In this document: piece after piece, positions 34,804-43,666 of the stretch
How the letters are laid out: every line of letters begins with the position of its first letter
Numbering within the stretch: the stretch's first letter is position 1
Origin: Anaeroplasmataceae bacterium
Lineage (GTDB): Bacteria > Bacillota_I > Bacilli_A > Acholeplasmatales > JAEDCM01
Length of the DNA: 64,000 nt
Assembly: GCA_016294165.1 (NCBI GenBank)
Contig: JAEDCM010000005.1
Span: 1 to 64,000, forward strand
Direction: 5' to 3'
The notes under the pieces: model-generated
Seen by the model: the letters and a program-made list of their open reading frames with translations, nothing else
Database searches by the model: none
Told to the model about the DNA's origin: nothing
Program-made: the position numbers and the translations under genes

Positions 34804-36203
34804 TTAATTCTAAAATTACCTTTTCCTTTTCCTTTACCCTTTGATTGAGTAGGAGCGTAATTTTGCATATTTCTTGTCATATTTTGCATCTCATATTCAC
34901 TCATGGTGCTCATCTTTTTCATCATTTGCGCTTGTTGTTCTAAGGATTGACGAAGTCTATTTACCTCGGCAACGCTACGCCCACTACCCTTAGCAATTCT
35001 CTCACGGCGCTTAGATGACTTATTAATTAAATCCGGATTCCTACGTTCCTCTTCCGTCATTGATCCAATAATTACCTCAATGTATTGAAGCTGCTTATCA
35101 TCAATATTCTTAGCCGCTTCACGCATCTTTCCTAAACCAGGAATCATACCAAGAATCTTACCGATTGAACCCATTCTTTTAATCATCTTAAATTGCTTTA
35201 ATAAATCATTATAGTTAAAGGTGTTATTAATCATTTTTTCCATCATGTTCATTGCTTCATCTTCATCAATAGCTTCTGTTGCCTTTTCAATTAATGAAAC
35301 AACATCACCCATTCCAAGGATACGACCAGCCATACGATCTGGATGAAATACCTCTAAGGCATCAAGCTTTTCACCAGTACCCATAAACTTAATTGGAAGT
35401 TCAGTTATCCTTCTGATTGATAACGCCGCTCCACCACGAGTATCACCATCTAATTTTGTCAAGATAACACCTGTTGCCCCAATTTTATCATTAAATGTTT
35501 TTGCGACATTTACTGCATCCTGTCCAGTCATCGCATCGACAACTAATAAAACCTCATCTGGTTTTGAAACACGCTTAACCTCAACTAATTCATCCATCAT
35601 TGTCTCATCAATATGTAAACGACCAGCAGTATCAATAATAACAACATCATAGCCATTAGCCTTGGCATAATCTAATCCATCACTAACAATGTCCCATGCT
35701 TTTTTCGCTGTTCCTTCTTGAAAAACCTCAATATTTAAAGATTTTCCTATGGTAACTAATTGATCAATAGCCGCAGGACGATAGATATCGGCCGCAATTA
35801 GCATTGGCTTTTTCTTTTCATTTTTTCTTAAATATAAAGCTAACTTACCAATAGCGGTAGTCTTACCAGCACCTTGTAAACCGATTGTCATAATGACACT
35901 CATTCCATTTACCTTAAGAGCTAATCCACTAGCCTCATCACCCATTACACGCTTTAATTCGTCGTGAACAACCTTAACAACCTGTTGTCCTGGATTTAAT
36001 CCTGAAAGAATCTTCTCTCCTAAGGCTTGTTCCTTAACTGATTGCGTAAATTCCTTAACTACCTTATAGTTAACATCGGCTTCAAGTAATGAAAGACGAA
36101 CCTCACGCATCATTTCATCAATATCTTTTTCATTTAATTTTCCGCGACCAGTTACTCTTCTAAGAGCCATTTGTAAACGATCACTTAAATTCTCAAATGC
36201 CAT
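34800..36203 (-). CDS. ffh: Signal recognition particle protein Ffh
   Basis: Ffh binds SRP RNA and signal peptides and docks on FtsY. The 467-residue protein has the N domain, the GTPase G domain with GLQGAGKTTAIGKLA, DTAGRLHID and TKLDGDTRGG, and a methionine-rich M domain from about residue 330 (MMKKMSTMSEYEMQNM). The tail is rich in Lys and Gly (KGKGKGKGNF). It follows ylxM by 12 nt. Confidence 0.97.
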   Translation of the reverse strand: MAFENLSDRLQMALRRVTGRGKLNEKDIDEMMREVRLSLLEADVNYKVVKEFTQSVKEQALGEKILSGLNPGQQVVKVVHDELKRVMGDEASGLALKVNGMSVIMTIGLQGAGKTTAIGKLALYLRKNEKKKPMLIAADIYRPAAIDQLVTIGKSLNIEVFQEGTAKKAWDIVSDGLDYAKANGYDVVIIDTAGRLHIDETMMDELVEVKRVSKPDEVLLVVDAMTGQDAVNVAKTFNDKIGATGVILTKLDGDTRGGAALSIRRITELPIKFMGTGEKLDALEVFHPDRMAGRILGMGDVVSLIEKATEAIDEDEAMNMMEKMINNTFNYNDLLKQFKMIKRMGSIGKILGMIPGLGKMREAAKNIDDKQLQYIEVIIGSMTEEERRNPDLINKSSKRRERIAKGSGRSVAEVNRLRQSLEQQAQMMKKMSTMSEYEMQNMTRNMQNYAPTQSKGKGKGKGNFRIK

Positions 36204-36215
36204 ATAATCACCCTT

Positions 36216-36527
36216 TTAATCGATCTTTTTTAATTCTTCTAATAATCTTAAAGAAAAACTTTCTTCCATTTTATCATATATTTCATTGCGTTTCTTTTTA
36301 TTCTCTAATAAATGTAGTTTACTCTCATAATCCTCTAATATTTTTTCTACCTTCTTCAAGGTATCAAAAATTGCATTTCTTGATAGCTCAAACGTTAAAG
36401 CAATCTCTTGCAATGAATAATCTAAAAAATAATACATTTTGAAATATTCGGCTTGTTTTTCAGTCAATAATGCCTCATAACAATCAAATAGCTCATTTAA
36501 TCTTTCATGTTTTAATAAACTATCCAT
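36216..36527 (-). CDS. ylxM: YlxM/p13-like helix-turn-helix protein
   Basis: A 103-residue protein with a sigma-70 region-4-like helix-turn-helix (ALLTEKQAEYFKMYYFLDYS then LQEIALTFELSRNAIFDTLK). YlxM always lies beside ffh in Firmicutes and is thought to act with the SRP. It is 12 nt before ffh and 2 nt after ftsY. Confidence 0.93.
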   Translation of the reverse strand: MDSLLKHERLNELFDCYEALLTEKQAEYFKMYYFLDYSLQEIALTFELSRNAIFDTLKKVEKILEDYESKLHLLENKKKRNEIYDKMEESFSLRLLEELKKID

Positions 36528-36529
36528 AA

Positions 36530-37498
36530 CTATTCCTCATCAAAGAAATCAGCGAATAATCCGTAGATGTATTGTTCAATATCAAATACCTCGATATCGT
36601 CAACCTTTTCACCTAAGCAAACGAATTTAATTGGAATTCCTAACTCATTTCTAATAGCTAAAACAATTCCACCCTTAGCAGTACCATCAAGCTTTGATAA
36701 AACAATTCCACTAACATCAGTAGTCTCCATAAAAATCTTCGCCTGGCTCATTCCATTTTGACCAGTTGTCGCATCAATAACCAATAAGGTTTCATGTGGA
36801 GCATTAGGCACCTCACGAGAAATAACTCGCTTAATCTTCTCTAATTCCTTCATCAAATTTACTTTATTTTGTAATCGACCTGCAGTATCACAAATTAGAA
36901 CATCATATTTTTCCTTTTTTGCCTTTTGAATAGCATCAAAAATAACGCTTGAAGGATCGCTTCCAGCCTCTTTGGTAACGACATCACATTTAATTCTTTC
37001 GCCCCAAACACATAATTGCTCAATAGCTCCAGCCCTAAAGGTATCACCAGCAGCTAATAAAACCTTTTTTCCTTCTTTTTTTAGTTTATTTGCAAGCTTT
37101 GCAATAGTTGTTGTCTTTCCAACTCCATTAACGCCTACAAATAAGTAAACGTTTAACCCCTCAACCTCATTAAGGTTAGCATCTACTACCTCACCCTTTA
37201 AATATATTTCAAACATCTTATCAACAATAATTTGTTGTAACAAGCTTGGATCAGTAATACCTTGAATCTTAACCTCATCCTTTATATCGTCCATAAAGCT
37301 GACAACAGTATCAACACCAATATCAGCCATAATAAACATTTCCTCTAAATCATCAAATAATTCATCATCAATTATTGATTTTGATGATAATAATTTCTTT
37401 AAATTTCCTAAAACCCCAGTTCTAGTTTTATTCATTCCAATTTTATATTTGTTTGATTCCTTCTTTTTAGAACCAAATAATTTCGAAAACAATCCCAT
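36530..37498 (-). CDS. ftsY: SRP receptor FtsY
   Basis: FtsY is the membrane receptor for the SRP. The 322-residue product is a compact NG domain: GVNGVGKTTTIAKLA, DTAGRLQNK, and SKLDGTAKGG are all present. The N-terminal A region is short and basic (MGLFSKLFGSKKKESNKYK), a likely amphipathic membrane-binding helix. GGAAGGATTG precedes the ATG. It heads the operon with ylxM and ffh; a TATAAT (37526-37521) upstream lies beyond the terminator of the structured RNA. Confidence 0.96.
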   Translation of the reverse strand: MGLFSKLFGSKKKESNKYKIGMNKTRTGVLGNLKKLLSSKSIIDDELFDDLEEMFIMADIGVDTVVSFMDDIKDEVKIQGITDPSLLQQIIVDKMFEIYLKGEVVDANLNEVEGLNVYLFVGVNGVGKTTTIAKLANKLKKEGKKVLLAAGDTFRAGAIEQLCVWGERIKCDVVTKEAGSDPSSVIFDAIQKAKKEKYDVLICDTAGRLQNKVNLMKELEKIKRVISREVPNAPHETLLVIDATTGQNGMSQAKIFMETTDVSGIVLSKLDGTAKGGIVLAIRNELGIPIKFVCLGEKVDDIEVFDIEQYIYGLFADFFDEE

Positions 37499-37567
37499 CT
37501 TATCAATCCTTCCAGATTTAATTATAACATTTAATTTAATATTTTCCTAATAAAATTTTATCATATT

Positions 37568-37593
37568 AAAAAAAATATCCCTTAAAAAGGGAT
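37568..37593 (-). terminator. Terminator of the small RNA
   Basis: ATCCCTT/AAGGGAT stem (37577-37583, 37587-37593) followed on the minus strand by an ATATTTTTTTT tail. It may also end transcripts coming from topA. Confidence 0.85.
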
Positions 37594-37702
37594 TAAGCCA
37601 AGCTTGGGGGGCTTGGCTCATTTAAAGGGGATTTGTGAATAATGAATTCACTGGTATGCTCTCGCATACACAATAGGGGATAAGTAGTACTTTCTCAAGT
37701 AC
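37568..37702 (-). ncRNA. Unrecognised structured small RNA between topA and ftsY
   Basis: About 135 nt with a promoter just upstream and a terminator at its end. In transcript order: hairpin GTACTT-GAGA-AAGTAC (37702-37687), C-rich single strand with ATCCCC (37680-37675), hairpin GTATGC-GAGA-GCATAC (37669-37654), hairpin GTGAAT-TCATT-ATTCAC (37651-37635), a second exposed ATCCCC (37631-37626), hairpin AGCCAAGC-loop-GCTTGGCT (37618-37596) with a C-rich loop, then the terminator. Two GNRA tetraloops with 6-bp perfect stems only make sense on this strand. The exposed C runs can pair with AGGGG-type ribosome sites, as in the C-rich regulatory RNAs of Staphylococcus and Bacillus. I do not recognise a known family; a cis leader of ftsY is the alternative. 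Confidence 0.6.
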
Positions 37703-37708
37703 AACTAG

Positions 37709-37737
37709 ATATTAACATATAATTATTTCTTTGTGAA
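37709..37737 (-). promoter_or_regulatory. Promoter of the small RNA
   Basis: TTCACA (37737-37732), 17-nt spacer and TAATAT (37714-37709) on the minus strand predict a start at about 37702, exactly the first base of the first hairpin. Confidence 0.65.
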
Positions 37738-37772
37738 CTATACTGCGACAATTTTTGCGTTTTTTTTACAAA

Positions 37773-39803
37773 TTATTTGTTATTGCAATTTTCATTTGAA
37801 CATATAATTCCATTTTCACCAAAAACCATCAAGCTACCACATTTTTCACAGTAATCACCTGTCGGCTTTAATGATACGATGTTCTTACATTTTGGATAGT
37901 TATCACAAGCATAGAAAGGCTTCCCTTTACTTTTACCTTTGCTGGCAATTCTTTCTACCATATGTCCTTTTTTACAAATTGGACAAAGTACTCCAGTACT
38001 AACAACCTCTTTCTTAGGTACTTCCTCTTTTTTAATATATTTACACTTTGGATATCCACTACAAGCATCAAATTCTCCGAATCTTCCTTTTCTTTTAACT
38101 AAAGGTTTACCACAAATTGGACATATCTCACCAGTCTCATGACTAACCTGCTTCATGTTAGCATTAGCATTATCAAGCATCGGAATAAAATCATTATAAA
38201 ACTCTTTTACAACATCAATACCTAAAGATGAATTTGACGCTACCTTATCTAGCTTTTCTTCTAAGCTAGCAGTATATTTTACATTAATAATATCTTTAAA
38301 AAACTCATCAAGCTTATCAACCGTAATAATTCCTTGCTCAGTAGGTATAAATTTCTTATCCACAACTGATATGTAGTCGCGATCCTTTAAAGTTTTAATT
38401 GTTTGCGCATATGTTGAAGGCCTACCAATACCTAATTCCTCCATGTCCTTAATAATCTGCGCTTCACTATATCTTGAAGGTGGAGTTGTAAAATGTTGAG
38501 CATCAATAATCTCTTTAGCCTCTAAAGAATCACCAACCTTCAAATTAGGCAGTAATTGATCCTTAGAATCTTTGATAAATTTTGTAAACCCATCAAATAC
38601 CATTACACTTCCATTAGCCTTAAACTCATATCCATTATTTAAAATGCTAACCTTTGTAGTTTGATATTTGGCTGGAGCCATTAAAGAAGCCATCGCACGA
38701 TTATAAATCAAATTGTAAAGCTTATATTCATCATTTGTTAAGTGAGCCTTAATCATCTCTGGCGTACGATGAGGGCTTGTAGGTCTAATAGCCTCATGAG
38801 CATCCTGCGAATTAACACTCTTCTTGTGTTTTTTACTACCAATATATTCCTTACCAAAAGTATTTTCAATAACACTCTTAGCATCATTAATAAATAAATC
38901 ACTTAATCGATCGCTATCTGTACGCATATAGGTAATCAAACCGACAAATTCATCACCAATTTTTTTACCTTCATAAAGACCTTGAGCTAAACGCATTGTC
39001 TTGCTTGAATCAAAGTTTAATTTTGTGGACGCCTCTTGTTGAAGGGTTGAAGTAATATAAGCCGGTTTTGATTCCTTACTTGTTGTCTTACTATCAACAT
39101 CACCAACGATAAATTTATCACCTAAATTATTTAATACTTCCTTAACATCATCAATATTATTCAGTTTAATTTTTTTGCCATTATGTTTTTCTAAATCCGC
39201 AGTGAATTTATGGAAATCGGCCTTAATAGTCCAATATTCCTCAGGTTTAAACTTCACAATTTCCTTCTCTAAATCCACAATCATCTTTAATGCAACACTT
39301 TGCACACGACCAGCAGATTTACTTTTGATTTTTGATTGTAAAAGCTTTGACAACTTAAATCCAATTATACGGTCTAAAATACGCCTTGTTTCTTGGCTTG
39401 AAACTAAATTCATATCTATTTGCCTAGGATGCTTAAAAGCCTCTAAAATCGCTGGTTTTGTAATCTCATTAAAGACTACACGATTTGATTGTTTTAAGTC
39501 TAAATTAAGGATTTGTGCAAGATGCCAACTGATAGCCTCTCCCTCTCTATCGGGGTCGGTAGCCAGAAAAACGCAAGCATTTTTACACTCGCGTTGAAGT
39601 TCCTTTATCAAAGCTTCCTTTTCCTTAATATTCTCATAAGTTGGACGGAAGTTATCTTCAACATCAATTCCTAATCCACCACGTCCAGAAATAGCTAAAT
39701 CACGGACATGACCCTTTGAAGATAGAACCTTGTAATCTTTCCCCATGTATCCTTCAATAGTCTTAGACTTTGATGGTGATTCGACGATTATTATATTTTT
39801 CAT
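37773..39803 (-). CDS. topA: DNA topoisomerase I
   Basis: Type IA topoisomerase that relaxes negative supercoils. The 676-residue protein has the Toprim domain (IVESPSKSKTIEGYMG; ATDPDREGEAISWH), the active tyrosine in TYMRTDSDRLS (about residue 300), the gate domains, and three C-terminal four-cysteine zinc fingers (CPICGKP...CSGYPKC, CPICKKG...CDNYPKC, CEKCGSL...CSNENC). AAGGGTG precedes the ATG. Single gene; no terminator of its own is visible before the small RNA. Confidence 0.97.
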   Translation of the reverse strand: MKNIIIVESPSKSKTIEGYMGKDYKVLSSKGHVRDLAISGRGGLGIDVEDNFRPTYENIKEKEALIKELQRECKNACVFLATDPDREGEAISWHLAQILNLDLKQSNRVVFNEITKPAILEAFKHPRQIDMNLVSSQETRRILDRIIGFKLSKLLQSKIKSKSAGRVQSVALKMIVDLEKEIVKFKPEEYWTIKADFHKFTADLEKHNGKKIKLNNIDDVKEVLNNLGDKFIVGDVDSKTTSKESKPAYITSTLQQEASTKLNFDSSKTMRLAQGLYEGKKIGDEFVGLITYMRTDSDRLSDLFINDAKSVIENTFGKEYIGSKKHKKSVNSQDAHEAIRPTSPHRTPEMIKAHLTNDEYKLYNLIYNRAMASLMAPAKYQTTKVSILNNGYEFKANGSVMVFDGFTKFIKDSKDQLLPNLKVGDSLEAKEIIDAQHFTTPPSRYSEAQIIKDMEELGIGRPSTYAQTIKTLKDRDYISVVDKKFIPTEQGIITVDKLDEFFKDIINVKYTASLEEKLDKVASNSSLGIDVVKEFYNDFIPMLDNANANMKQVSHETGEICPICGKPLVKRKGRFGEFDACSGYPKCKYIKKEEVPKKEVVSTGVLCPICKKGHMVERIASKGKSKGKPFYACDNYPKCKNIVSLKPTGDYCEKCGSLMVFGENGIICSNENCNNK

Positions 39804-39870
39804 TTACATCACCCTTTTTATATTATATACTATTGCCTTTCCGATTTGTCAACCCTCTAAATAATACAAA

Positions 39871-39901
39871 TAAGAGGAAAAATTTTACTATTTTCCTCTT
39901 A
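39871..39901 (-). terminator. Terminator of the MATE gene
   Basis: An 11-bp stem TAAGAGGAAAA/TTTTCCTCTTA (39871-39881, 39891-39901) with a T-containing tail on the minus strand. Confidence 0.7.
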
Positions 39902-39920
39902 AAAACTTTGTTTTTAAATA

Positions 39921-41324
39921 TTATAAACTTTCTTTCGCCCATTTTCCCGATTTAAAGCGCCACATATTTAAGGTCATTCTAATAAGTTGATCTAAAACCA
40001 TTCCAAACCAAGCTCCAAACAATCCGAAACCAAAACCATAACATAATAAAAAAGAAAACAATGGTCTAACAACTGTCACACTTATAAAAGAAGTCATAGC
40101 CGTAAACTTAGTATCTCCACTACCTCTTAGTACCCCAGTTAGTACCCATTGAATGTTTTGAGGTATTAGCATGATTGACGCAACAATCATTAATTTACTA
40201 GCGTATTCATATGCATTAGGCTCTAATTCTACATCGATATATAGTCCAACTAACCATTCGCGAAAAATAACCACAAAAGTAAATAAAACTAAAGCTGTCG
40301 AAACGGATATAACCTGAATAACCCGACAATATACCTTTGCTAGATCCTTCCTTTTTTCTCCTAAGCGATGCCCGACAACTGCTGCTGCACCAATCGCAAA
40401 ACCATCCGCAAGCGTAAACATCAAAGAGTTAATTGATAGACACACTTGATGAATTCCTTGCTTTTCCGTTCCCAAAGAAGCAATCATTATTGCAAAAATC
40501 AAAAATCCCGCACGCATTAATAATTGTTCGGCTAAAGCTGATAATCCAACATTTTTGAGTGGTAGTAAAACCTCCTTATCAAATTTAAAGAAACCTTTAA
40601 AAGTAAAACATAAATATCCATTAGAATGATAAATTGAACAAATACTGATGATAAAGGCTACATAATGGCCAATAACAGTTGCCAATGCTGCTCCTTCAAC
40701 TCCTAATGCGGGAATCCCAAACTTTCCATTTATCAATATATAATTAAGACCTACATTGACAATTGACGCCGTAATATTAGTTATCATTGATATTTTAGTT
40801 TTTCCAACACCACGATGAGCGGCTGTAATTGATAATTTTAAACCATTAAAAACCAAACCAACACTGACGATTCGAAAATAAGCAACTGCATTATCAATCG
40901 TATCACTTCTTGCCCCACAAAAAAATAAAATGGGTCTAGCAAAGGTTATACAAATAAATGTCAATATTGCAATCAAAAACAAATCCAATAAAATTACCTG
41001 CTTCAAGGCCCGATTTGCTAGATTTTGATTATTAGCTCCCTTGGCCCTACTGACAACCGCTGTAAGCCCAATATTTAAAGCCACAAAAAAACAAATAGTA
41101 ATATATACTGGCTGATTTGTTAAAGAAACCGATGCAATAGCATCCAATCCTAATCCACCAACCATCATTGTATCCATCATTGAAATAAGTCCAACAAAAA
41201 ACGTTTCAATCATAGCTGGAAGAATTATTTTCATTGATTTTGAGGCAACTTCCTTAAATTTAGGAATTACCCCAAGCTTTTCTTCTTCAGTTATCATCCT
41301 ATTTGTGTTAAATAAACTAATCAT
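39921..41324 (-). CDS. MATE-family efflux transporter
   Basis: A multidrug/organic-cation antiporter of the MATE family with about 12 membrane segments in two halves. Family features: PAMIETFFVGLISMMDTMMVGGLG near residue 35, VSRAKGANN (about 92) and GHRLGEKRKDLAKVY in the second half. Of two ATG codons, the one at 41324 lies 8 nt after GAGG and is the better start; the one at 41330 is too close. Single gene with a terminator. Confidence 0.9.
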   Translation of the reverse strand: MISLFNTNRMITEEEKLGVIPKFKEVASKSMKIILPAMIETFFVGLISMMDTMMVGGLGLDAIASVSLTNQPVYITICFFVALNIGLTAVVSRAKGANNQNLANRALKQVILLDLFLIAILTFICITFARPILFFCGARSDTIDNAVAYFRIVSVGLVFNGLKLSITAAHRGVGKTKISMITNITASIVNVGLNYILINGKFGIPALGVEGAALATVIGHYVAFIISICSIYHSNGYLCFTFKGFFKFDKEVLLPLKNVGLSALAEQLLMRAGFLIFAIMIASLGTEKQGIHQVCLSINSLMFTLADGFAIGAAAVVGHRLGEKRKDLAKVYCRVIQVISVSTALVLFTFVVIFREWLVGLYIDVELEPNAYEYASKLMIVASIMLIPQNIQWVLTGVLRGSGDTKFTAMTSFISVTVVRPLFSFLLCYGFGFGLFGAWFGMVLDQLIRMTLNMWRFKSGKWAKESL

Positions 41325-41402
41325 TTCCATTACCTCAAATATATTTTAACTCTAAAAAAACAATAAAACAATAAATAAAAAAAGACAATTTGTCATAAAA
41401 TA

Positions 41403-41424
41403 AAAAGCGATAATCATCGCTTTT
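41403..41424 (-). terminator. Terminator of the lepB-rbgA-rnhB operon
   Basis: AAAAGCGAT/ATCGCTTTT stem (41403-41411, 41416-41424) with TTTATTTTATG following on the minus strand. Confidence 0.8.
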
Positions 41425-42061
41425 ATAAATCTAATTCTAATTGGATTACTAATTGTTCTCTTACCGGACCATAAGTCTTACGATGACAATCTAAAACTCC
41501 ATATTTTTTTATTGCCTCAATATGCGCCTTAGTCGGATAACCCTTATGCTTCTTAAATCCATATTCTGGATACTTTGAATCTAATTTCTCCATATAATGA
41601 TCTCTTGCGACCTTAGCTAAAATACTTGCTGCCGCAATAGATGCACTTTTCGCATCACCTTTAATAATTGGCAACACCTCAACATCCAATGAATTAATCG
41701 GCATCGCATCACTTAAAACATAATCCGCTTTAACCTTTAAACCACTAATAGCTTTTATCATTGCTAGTCTTGAAGCCTCATAAATGTTAATCTCATCGAT
41801 TTTTTTCTCATCCACAAAGACAATACTATAAGCAACAGCCTTTTCTTTAATTATATAGCTTAGCTCCTCACGCTTTTTTTCACTAAGCTTTTTAGAATCA
41901 TTTATTCCTTCAATAATTAAACCCTTAGGTAAAATAACAGCTGCTGCTACCACTGGCCCAGCTAAAGGCCCTCTACCGGCCTCATCAGTTCCCGCAATGT
42001 TATTATAACCTTTAAGATATAATTCATTTTCATATTGATACAAGTTCATCATAACGATCAA
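41423..42061 (-). CDS. rnhB: Ribonuclease HII
   Basis: RNase HII removes ribonucleotides and primers from DNA. GTDEAGRGPLAGPVVAAAV holds the first two catalytic acids, and SDAMP, KGDAKSASIAAASILAKV and the C-terminal HRKTYGPV complete the family pattern. The product is about 210 residues. The start is uncertain: a TTG at 42061 lies 6 nt after GGAAGGA, while the ATGs at 42052 and 42049 lie farther from it. All options overlap the end of rbgA. Confidence 0.94.
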   Translation of the reverse strand: MIVMMNLYQYENELYLKGYNNIAGTDEAGRGPLAGPVVAAAVILPKGLIIEGINDSKKLSEKKREELSYIIKEKAVAYSIVFVDEKKIDEINIYEASRLAMIKAISGLKVKADYVLSDAMPINSLDVEVLPIIKGDAKSASIAAASILAKVARDHYMEKLDSKYPEYGFKKHKGYPTKAHIEAIKKYGVLDCHRKTYGPVREQLVIQLELDL

Positions 42062-42884
42062 ATGTTATCCTTCCTAAAAGTTCATTTCTTAAATCATGTA
42101 AAAACAAACGATTAACCTTTTCATAATCAATCTCATTATTTTTTATACATCCTCTTAATTTAGCAATGTCATAATACGCTTGATTAAAATCAATATATTC
42201 ACTAAATTTATATCTTTCATAAAAAGCTCTTGAATAATACTTACTTAAAAACTCAAATCCATATATACATACATCATCAATTGGTAATATATCATCCTTA
42301 ATTGCCCCGGACAATGCTAAAGACATCCCAATCTTCTCATCATCAAATTTCGGCCATAAAACACCCGGGGTATCTAAAAGATCAATATCATTAGAAATTT
42401 TTACCCATTGTAAAGATTTTGTTACCCCTGGCTTGTCCCCAACATTTGTGGCTTTTTTCTTAACAATCTTATTAATGATTGTTGACTTCCCAACATTTGG
42501 TATTCCAATAATCATCGCACGCAAATTTATATTAATCCCGCGAGCCTTATTTTTTTCAATCACTGGTGCTAAAATTTCTTTTGTAACACCAACAATCTTA
42601 TTCATATTATATCCAGTTATTGCATCAACATCTAACGTATAATATCCCTTATCATTATAATATTTAGTCCATTTTTTTGTTTCATTTTCATCCGCTAGCT
42701 TAGCTTTATTAAACAAAACTAAAACTGGTTTGTTTTTAATAACATCAAACAGCATTGGATTAAAACTCGAATATGGAAGCCTTGCATCAACAACAACATA
42801 AACAATATTCACAAGCTTTAAATTTTCTGTAATCTCTCGTTTTGTCTTTTGCATATGGCCCGGAAACCATTGAATATTTGCCAT
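42030..42884 (-). CDS. rbgA: Ribosome biogenesis GTPase RbgA (YlqF)
   Basis: RbgA completes the 50S subunit. The 284-residue protein is a circularly permuted GTPase: G4 comes first (LFNKAKLAD near residue 58), then G1 GIPNVGKSTIIN (about 127) and G3 DTPGVLWPK (about 172). It opens with the conserved IQWFPGHMQKT. The G4 motif reads NKAK instead of NKxD, with a D four positions later, as in many YlqF proteins (NKADLAD) but with one change. It overlaps lepB by one base and rnhB by about 30. Confidence 0.94.
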   Translation of the reverse strand: MANIQWFPGHMQKTKREITENLKLVNIVYVVVDARLPYSSFNPMLFDVIKNKPVLVLFNKAKLADENETKKWTKYYNDKGYYTLDVDAITGYNMNKIVGVTKEILAPVIEKNKARGININLRAMIIGIPNVGKSTIINKIVKKKATNVGDKPGVTKSLQWVKISNDIDLLDTPGVLWPKFDDEKIGMSLALSGAIKDDILPIDDVCIYGFEFLSKYYSRAFYERYKFSEYIDFNQAYYDIAKLRGCIKNNEIDYEKVNRLFLHDLRNELLGRITFDRYDELVSI

Positions 42885-43654
42885 TAGTTAACTCCTCCAA
42901 TTTTCTTAAATGGGAACACTCTATACAAGACCTTTCCAACAATATCATCCTTTTTAATTGGACCAATATATCTACTATCTAAGCTATAAAAGTAGTTATC
43001 CCCAACTATAAAATACTGATCACTTTTTAAAATATAACTTTTGCCATTATAATGAAGATTATCATCAATTTTATTGCCATTTACCGTTAAAACTCCACCA
43101 TTTGATGAAACATAATCACCAGGCATAGCAATTATTCTTTTTACAATCGCCTCAGTTTCTTTATTATAAGTAGTTAATATAGGATATTCGTCTTCAGATA
43201 CATAAACGATAACAATATCATTTCTTCTTGGTTTATAACAAAAATTCCTTACAATTAAATAATCATTATTAGAAAGCGTAGGATTCATACTATTTCCATC
43301 AACAACTACAACACCTAAAAAATAAACCGCCAATAAATAAATTAGACAAAATATCTTCATAAAAAAACTATAAACATCAATAGCATAAACTGCTTTATCA
43401 TTTAAATTCTTATTAAACACAAAACATAATATTAAAAGTCCCACGGAAAAAATAAAATAAAATGTTATAAAATATTTTCCAAAAGGAATAACATCACCAT
43501 ACAATTTACTTGCTGGGCTATTAATTATAACCCCAAAAAGCCAAGCTATAAGACTTACCACAAAAGAAATAATTGAAGTCGTTTTCATAAACTTTTCTAT
43601 ACTTTTTTCTTTCTCTTGTTCATCTTCAATTTCCAAAATCTTAGCAAGCCTCAT
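42884..43654 (-). CDS. lepB: Signal peptidase I with extra N-terminal membrane segments
   Basis: Type I signal peptidase. The catalytic serine is in GNSMNPTLSNNDYL (about residue 122), the lysine in AIVKRIIAMPGD (about 175), and the C-terminal box is VGDNYFYSLDSR (usual GDNRxxSxDSR, with Y in place of N/R). Unlike the usual single anchor, the first 115 residues hold three hydrophobic segments. The gene sits between ftsK and rbgA, as lepB does next to rbgA and rnhB in other Firmicutes. Confidence 0.92.
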   Translation of the reverse strand: MRLAKILEIEDEQEKEKSIEKFMKTTSIISFVVSLIAWLFGVIINSPASKLYGDVIPFGKYFITFYFIFSVGLLILCFVFNKNLNDKAVYAIDVYSFFMKIFCLIYLLAVYFLGVVVVDGNSMNPTLSNNDYLIVRNFCYKPRRNDIVIVYVSEDEYPILTTYNKETEAIVKRIIAMPGDYVSSNGGVLTVNGNKIDDNLHYNGKSYILKSDQYFIVGDNYFYSLDSRYIGPIKKDDIVGKVLYRVFPFKKIGGVN

Positions 43655-43666
43655 AAGTAACCTCCA

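Noticed and set aside
37568..37702. SRP RNA (4.5S/6S scRNA) beside ffh and ftsY
   Set aside because: The conserved GGAA-tetraloop hairpin with its asymmetric loop motif is absent, and the structure is a chain of short hairpins, not one long one.
39175..39597. 140-codon plus-strand frame inside topA
   Set aside because: It lies wholly within the conserved coding region of topA on the other strand and has no ribosome site or recognisable product.
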